Part shown: positions 59,097 through 64,000 of the stretch, in pieces
How the letters are laid out: the number at the start of each line of letters is the position of its first letter
Numbering within the stretch: the stretch's first letter is position 1
Source of the DNA: Saprospiraceae bacterium
GTDB taxonomy: Bacteria > Bacteroidota > Bacteroidia > Chitinophagales > Saprospiraceae
DNA: 64,000 nucleotides
NCBI GenBank assembly: GCA_016717145.1
Contig: JADKGD010000001.1
Span: 62,001 to 126,000 of the forward strand
Reading direction: 5' to 3'
Notes under the pieces: model-generated
Seen by the model: only the letters and a program-made list of their open reading frames with translations
The model's database searches: none
What the model was told of the DNA's origin: nothing
Made by a program: the position numbers and the translations under genes

Positions 59097-61564
59097 ATGG
59101 CTAATGATCAAAGAATTATCCCGATAAATATCGAGGATGAAATGAAATCATCCTACATAGATTACTCCATGTCGGTAATCGTGTCAAGGGCGCTGCCTGA
59201 TGTAAGAGATGGTCTTAAACCAGTACATAGAAGGGTTTTGTATGGTATGTCTGATTTAGGACTTGCTTATGGAAGGGCACACAAAAAATCTGCCAGAATT
59301 GTTGGAGAAGTTTTAGGTAAATATCATCCTCACGGTGATACATCAGTGTACGATGCCATGGTACGTATGGCTCAGGATTGGTCATTAAGGTATCCACTTG
59401 TTGATGGTCAGGGCAATTTCGGGTCGATGGATGGAGACAGCCCGGCGGCGATGAGGTACACCGAAGCCAGGTTGTCACGAATCAGTGATGAAATTCTTGC
59501 AGATATAAACAAAGATACGGTCGATTTTAAATTAAACTTTGACGATTCTTTGGAAGAACCTACAGTGTTACCTTCCAGAATTCCTACTTTGCTCATCAAT
59601 GGAGCTTCCGGAATAGCTGTAGGTATGGCTACAAATATGCTTCCACACAACCTTTCTGAAGTAGTTGCAGGTATTAAAGCCACAATTGATAATCCTGCGA
59701 TTACCATAGATGAGTTAACGGAATATATCAAAGCACCGGATTTTCCAACAGGCGGAACTATATACGGATATGCCGGCGTAAAAGAGGGCTTTCATACAGG
59801 TAGGGGAAAAGTTGTGGTAAGAGGCAAGGCCGCGATTGAAAATGCAGGTGGTGGCAGGGAAGTTATTATTATTACTGAAATTCCATATCAGGTAAATAAA
59901 GCAGGTTTGGTAGCCAAAGTAGCGGAATTGGTTAATGATGGGAAACTGGATGGAATAACTGATATTAGGGACGAATCCGATCGTAAGGGTTTGAGGATTG
60001 TAGTTGAGGTACGCAGAGATGCTATGGCAAGTGTAGTATTGAGCAAAATGTATAAGTACACTCCGTTGCAAACTTCTTACGGGATAAATAACATTGCATT
60101 GGTTAATGGACGACCAAAGGTATTAAATCTAAAAGATCTTATTGAAGAGTTCATTAAATTCAGACTTGAAGTTATTGTCAGGAGAACCAAATATGATCTT
60201 CAAAAAGCGGAAGAGCGGGCACACATCCTTGAAGGTTTGTTGATAGCTCTTGACAATATTGATGAGGTCATCAGAATAATCAGACAATCCAAAACTGTCG
60301 AGGAGGCAAAGATGGGTTGATTGAAGCATTCAAATTTAGCGAGATTCAAGCAAAGGCCATACTGGAGATAAGACTCCAACGTTTGGTAAGTTTGGAAATC
60401 GAAAAAGTCAGGGAAGAATACAATGAAGTATTAGCTAAAATTGAATTCTATAAAAGCATACTGGCTAGTGAGCAGATTCAACGAGATATTATAAAGACAG
60501 AACTGGATGAAATAAATGATAAATATGGCGATAAGCGTCGTACTGATATTTCTTATTCTGATGATGAGATCAGTGTTGAAGACTTGATTCCAAATGAAGA
60601 AGTGGTCATTACCATCTCTCACCTCGGTTATGTCAAGCGGACAAAAACTGATGAATTTAAGCAGCAAAATAGGGGAGGAAAGGGTTCGAGGGGTGCCAAA
60701 ACAAGAGATACCGACTTTGTCGAACAAATGTTTATAGCCCATAATCACAATTATCTTTTATTATTTACTGAACAGGGTAGGTGTTTCTGGTTGAGGGCAT
60801 TTGAAATACCTGAAGCAAGTAAAGTATCTCAGGGCAGGGTAATACAAAATCTTTTAGCCATTCCAACTGATGATAAAGTAAGGGCTTACATCAAAATTGA
60901 AAATCTTAATGATGAAACATTTATAAATAGCAATTATATTGTTTTCTGTACAAAGAGAGGTATGATTAAGAAGACAATTGTGGAAGCATTCTCCAGACCA
61001 AGAACCAATGGTATTAATGCCATCACAATCAATGAAGGTGATCAATTGCTTGAGGCTAAGCTAACATCAGGTGCAAACGAAATTATAATAGCCAATAAAG
61101 AAGGTAGAGCAATACGATTTAACGAATCAAAAGTCAGACCAATGGGAAGAGGAGCAGCAGGAGTTAAGTCTATGACCCTTGGCTCGGATAAAGATGAGGT
61201 TGTTGGAATGATTTCTGCTGATCCTACTAAGGCTGATTATTCAGTATTTGTGGTCTCAGAAAAAGGTAATGGCAAACGATCACCACTTGAAGATTATAGA
61301 ATCACAAACAGAGGAGGTAAAGGGGTTAAAACCATTAACATTACCGAAAAAACAGGACAGTTAGTCACCATCAAATGGGTAAGTGAATTTGATGAACTAA
61401 TGATAACAACTCAAGATGGCATCGTTATTCGAACGCCAGTCTCAGATTTGCGTATTATGGGAAGGGCAACTCAAGGTGTTAAAGTGATTAGAATTCAGGA
61501 CAAAGAATCTATTGCTGATGTCACCGTGATAAGAAGGGAAGAAATTCTTGATGAGGAAGAGTAA
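59097..61564 (+). CDS. gyrA: DNA gyrase subunit A, one apparent frameshift
   Basis: Breakage-reunion domain with catalytic Tyr121 (AAMRYTEARLS), GYHPHGD-type region HPHGDTSVYDAMVRMAQDW, then the coiled coil (TVEEAK). The frame stops at 60320 and continues in the second frame with GLIEAFKFSEIQAKAILEIRL. Adding one G (AAAGATGGG to AAAGGATGGG, about 60311) restores the canonical EEAKDGLIEAF. The C-terminal beta-pinwheel carries the GyrA box (QNRGGKG), which supports gyrA over parC. Joined length is about 822 residues, normal for the family. Gyrase is essential, so the break is almost surely an assembly error. Thr stands at the residue-83 position of the quinolone region. Confidence 0.94.
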
Positions 61565-61606
61565 GGCAGACCATTCTTTCAAGATTATTTAAGGATCATG
61601 ATGTAT

Positions 61607-61645
61607 AAAAAAAAGACCGGTTTATTAATTTAGACCGGTTTTTTA
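61607..61645 (+). terminator. Rho-independent terminator after gyrA
   Basis: AAAAAGACCGGT pairs with ACCGGTTTTTTT (ACCGGT is self-complementary) across a 12-base loop, ending in six T. Confidence 0.8.
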
Positions 61646-61808
61646 ATATAAAAGTTTATACTACTTTTATGGTTTTTTAAAATTTATGTATTATAATATT
61701 CTAACAATTTTTTAACTAAATTGAAGATATTTTTAACAATTATTAAACTATCTTTTGAAGAAATTGACGTCTTAATTGTGAAAAAATAGGATAACAAATA
61801 TTTTTTTT

Positions 61809-61816
61809 TATTTTTG
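61809..61816 (+). promoter_or_regulatory. Bacteroidota-type -7 element (TATTTTTG) before the TPR gene
   Basis: TAnnTTTG match 31 bases before ATG 61848; partly embedded in a T-rich run, so the match is less telling. Confidence 0.35.
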
Positions 61817-61847
61817 TCATCTAATTAATAACTTTTAATAATTAATA

Positions 61848-63137
61848 ATGAAACAATTTTTTTTAAGCTTTGCACTTATAATACTTTCAATTACTCTGGT
61901 AAGCGGTCAGGAGTACAAAAAACAGCTAAAATAAGCAAATAAAAGTTTAGGTAAATATTACCTTGATCCTGTAGCAAATAAAGCTTTGCTTGGAGATGCT
62001 TTAAAAAGTATAGATGGGATTTTGTCTGCCGATGATGCCAAAGCAGACCCGGAAGCATGGAATAGTAAAGGTCAGATTTACAACGAGATTGCCAAAACGG
62101 AGATTAATAAAAAAATACTTGATCCGTCTTTCGTAATACCAACTCCGGACGCAGCCTTAATAGCCCTGGAATCATTTGAAAAGGCAATTTCACTTGCCCT
62201 AAAAAAATCCCACACTAAGGATGCACTGGCAGGAATTAAAGAGGACGAAGAATATTTAAATAACATAGGCATTACACAATTTCAAGTACAGGATTACAAT
62301 AATTCATTTAAGAATTTTTCCGGCTCTTTGAAAGCAAGTGAGGTACTAAAAGCTAATAAGGAAGATACCCGACTATCGGTTGATACTATCATGTCTGATC
62401 AGGTTTTTTATACTGGTGTTAGTGCATATTATGGAGATAATAAAGAAGCGTCAATACCATTTTTCGAAAAACTCTACAAAGCAGGAAAAGCACAATCGCT
62501 TGTGTATGAAGCATTGTTTAATCTGATTAGTGAAAAAGATGTTACCAAGGCTATGGAATATCTTGAAGCCGGAAGAAAGGCTTATCCTGATGATAGTGGA
62601 CTTTTATTTGCGGAAATCAATTATTATCTAAAAGTTGGAAAACTGGATATTCTTACTTCAAAATTAAAAGCAGCTATTGCAAAAGAACCTGATAATGTAT
62701 CTGTCTATGTCACTTTAGGTAATGTCTATGATCAAATAAACCAAAAAGAAAGGGCAGAAGGGAATGCAGAAAAAGCTGATGAAAATTTAAATCTGGCTCT
62801 GGATTATTTTAATCAGGCACTTGCCAAAGACCCAAAAAACTTTGATGCAAAATATAGTCAAGGTGCATTGTATTACAATAAAGCAGCAAGTATGACTTCA
62901 AAGTTGAATGAACTCAGTAACGACTATTCTTCCGCCGGAACAAAAAAATATAACATAATTAAACTTGAGATGGATGGTTATTTTAAAACAGCTTTACCGT
63001 ATTTTATTGAAGCAGAACAATTGGACCCAAAGGATCTAAATACTAAGATAGCATTAAAGGAAATCTATGCAAGAGACGGTAAATTGGATAAAGCAGCTGA
63101 GTACAAAGCTAAAATAGAGGCTTTGGGAAATAATTAA
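61848..63137 (+). CDS. Exported tetratricopeptide-repeat protein with an in-frame stop
   Basis: The ATG at 61848 begins a signal peptide (MKQFFLSFALIILSITLVSG, then QEYKKQLK). An in-frame TAA at 61932-61934 interrupts it; the frame then stays open for about 400 codons (ANKSLGKYYLDPVANKA onward). Changing TAA to AAA would give KKQLKKANKS, a natural TPR helix, so a single substitution or base-call error is likely. The remainder has several TPR-type helix pairs (ALIALESFEKAISLAL, NSFKNFSGSLKAS, ALDYFNQALAKDPKNFDAKY, YFIEAEQLDPKDLNTKI). About 429 residues if read through. Periplasmic scaffold; partner unknown. Confidence 0.78.
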
Positions 63138-63159
63138 TTGTTGTATTAATATAATAAAG

Positions 63160-63193
63160 AAAAAAGGGATGTATTTTATATGTCCCTTTTTTT
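63160..63193 (+). terminator. Rho-independent terminator after the TPR gene
   Basis: AAAAAAGGGA / TCCCTTTTTT stem with an A/T loop and terminal T-run, 22 bases after the stop. Confidence 0.85.
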
Positions 63194-63512
63194 ATTTCCC
63201 ATATATTATTATTAAGGCACAATTCAGTGCATATAAAATATTGCACTACTTTCAGGAAAAGTATGAAGATAGTAAAACATACTTATGAGAATTTGTCTAG
63301 ATGGAATATTCCCTTTATTTACCCCCGACCCCTGAAGGGGAGTTCAGCCCTCTGATGGGAGGATTTTGGAGTGGCGTCCCTTATAGAGAATGAGCCAGAC
63401 TTCCCATGGAGTCGGACAGGGGTAGCGAGACATTTAAATATTTGTGCAACATGATATACACACACAATTAAGATAGCTTTAATACCGGCCCAAATTTAAC
63501 TACCTTTATGAC
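63194..63512. other. Intergenic region with a GC-richer insert-like block
   Basis: About 320 bases. The block at roughly 63318-63430 is clearly richer in G and C than its surroundings and holds a CCCCT-ga-AGGGG hairpin (63329-63340) and further C/G runs. It has no open frame of note. It looks like an extragenic repeat element, but no second copy is in the window. Confidence 0.4.
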
Positions 63513-64000
63513 ATGGATTATTTTATCCATGCGTCTCCAAAATTTATCATGTCGAAACTAAAAAGTCAGGACAAGTTCCTGGATTTGTCTGACTATGGGA
63601 GACCTTTGGCTACCCGCTTTGCACTAGCACTCAAAAACTCCAGCTGGACACCCATACATGTGACATATCTTTTTGGCGTGTGCGGATTGATCGCGATCTT
63701 CTTTATTTTGACAAATAATTTTGTATCCGCCAGTATTTTTATAATATTGAAATCTATCATAGACGCTGCAGATGGTGAGCTTTCACGAATCAAGAATGAA
63801 CCTTCACATACAGGACGATATTTAGATAGCATATTTGATATTTTGTTAAATATCCTGTTTTTTATGGCGATGTGTTATGTATCACGCAGTGCATGGTTAA
63901 CAACTTTTACAGCTTTAATTTGCTTTCAACTTCAGGGTACATTATACAATTACTACAATGTAATATTGAGAAATAAATCTAAAGGAGGAGATAATACGAG
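63513..64000 (+). CDS. CDP-alcohol phosphatidyltransferase family protein (3' partial)
   Basis: The frame is open from ATG 63513 (MDYFIHASPKFIMSKLK) to the window end; ATG 63549 is the alternative start. The family active site reads DGELSRIKNEPSHTGRYLD then SIFD at 63773-63841, fitting DG-x2-AR-x8-G-x3-D-x3-D with Ser for Ala. Membrane segments: HVTYLFGVCGLIAIFFIL, NFVSASIFIILKSII, ILLNILFFMAMCYV. It would join an alcohol such as glycerol phosphate or inositol phosphate to CDP-diacylglycerol, or use a related CDP substrate. The acceptor is unknown. Confidence 0.85.
   Translation, partial: MDYFIHASPKFIMSKLKSQDKFLDLSDYGRPLATRFALALKNSSWTPIHVTYLFGVCGLIAIFFILTNNFVSASIFIILKSIIDAADGELSRIKNEPSHTGRYLDSIFDILLNILFFMAMCYVSRSAWLTTFTALICFQLQGTLYNYYNVILRNKSKGGDNT

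Noticed and set aside
60300..60325. Programmed frameshift in gyrA
   Set aside because: No slippery site or conserved recoding is known for gyrA, and one missing G explains the break.
1..64000. tRNA, rRNA and riboswitch candidates
   Set aside because: All longer gaps were read on both strands; no cloverleaf, rRNA signature or recognisable riboswitch was found, though diverged small RNAs cannot be excluded by eye.

Overview
The window looks like a chromosomal piece from an AT-rich Bacteroidota genome, most likely a Saprospiraceae-type lineage. Grounds: at least seven proteins carry type IX secretion (T9SS) C-terminal sorting domains; HYR/Ig-like, dockerin, SprB and gliding-type repeats are abundant; GLPGLI, fused SecDF and PorE-like proteins are present; and many genes have a TAnnTTTG promoter element with little Shine-Dalgarno sequence. 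No rRNA, tRNA, CRISPR array or transposase was seen.

Layout. 1-4210: the 3' end of a polymorphic-toxin gene (pre-toxin domain plus C-terminal AHH nuclease), overlapped by its presumed immunity gene. Two further immunity copies follow, the last one broken, each preceded by a leftover of a toxin 3' end. 4173-5421: two small outer-membrane proteins on the minus strand, one frameshifted. 5658-20078: three tandem paralogous giant exoproteins (HYR-like repeats, dockerin, cohesin-like domain, T9SS tail); the first carries three frameshifts. 20174-22143: an MDR oxidoreductase and pdxJ, separated by a MITE-like element with 18-bp inverted ends and an 8-bp target duplication. 22544-30475: two large T9SS exoproteins (M43 metalloprotease; FG-GAP/GCDS-repeat protein). 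30559-31493: a chimeric duplication scar joining the 3' end of the next receptor gene to the 3' two thirds of pdxJ. 31579-35076: TonB-type outer-membrane protein with a GLPGLI partner. 35251-39203: SixA-like phosphatase, small lipoprotein, PhoB/PhoR-type two-component pair, amidase. 39604-41154: BNR-repeat exoprotein. 41159-45910: sbcD, a small lipoprotein gene and sbcC. 46244-49286: MscS, rhodanese lipoprotein, sterol-desaturase-family enzyme, BON-LysM protein. 49675-54865: secDF and a PorE-like OmpA lipoprotein. 54949-58935: SprB-repeat adhesin. 59097-64000: gyrA, TPR protein, start of a CDP-alcohol phosphatidyltransferase.

The recurring theme is the cell surface. SecDF moves exoproteins across the inner membrane, a PorE-like protein may anchor T9SS machinery to peptidoglycan, and the seven cargo proteins would be exported by T9SS. 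The three dockerin/cohesin paralogs could in principle bind one another into an extracellular scaffold; this is inference.

Caution: at least eight reading-frame breaks are visible, including one in the essential gyrA. Five fit loss of one base from a short homopolymer. Sequencing or assembly error is therefore a serious explanation for several apparent pseudogenes, and I annotate most of these as one gene with a frame break.
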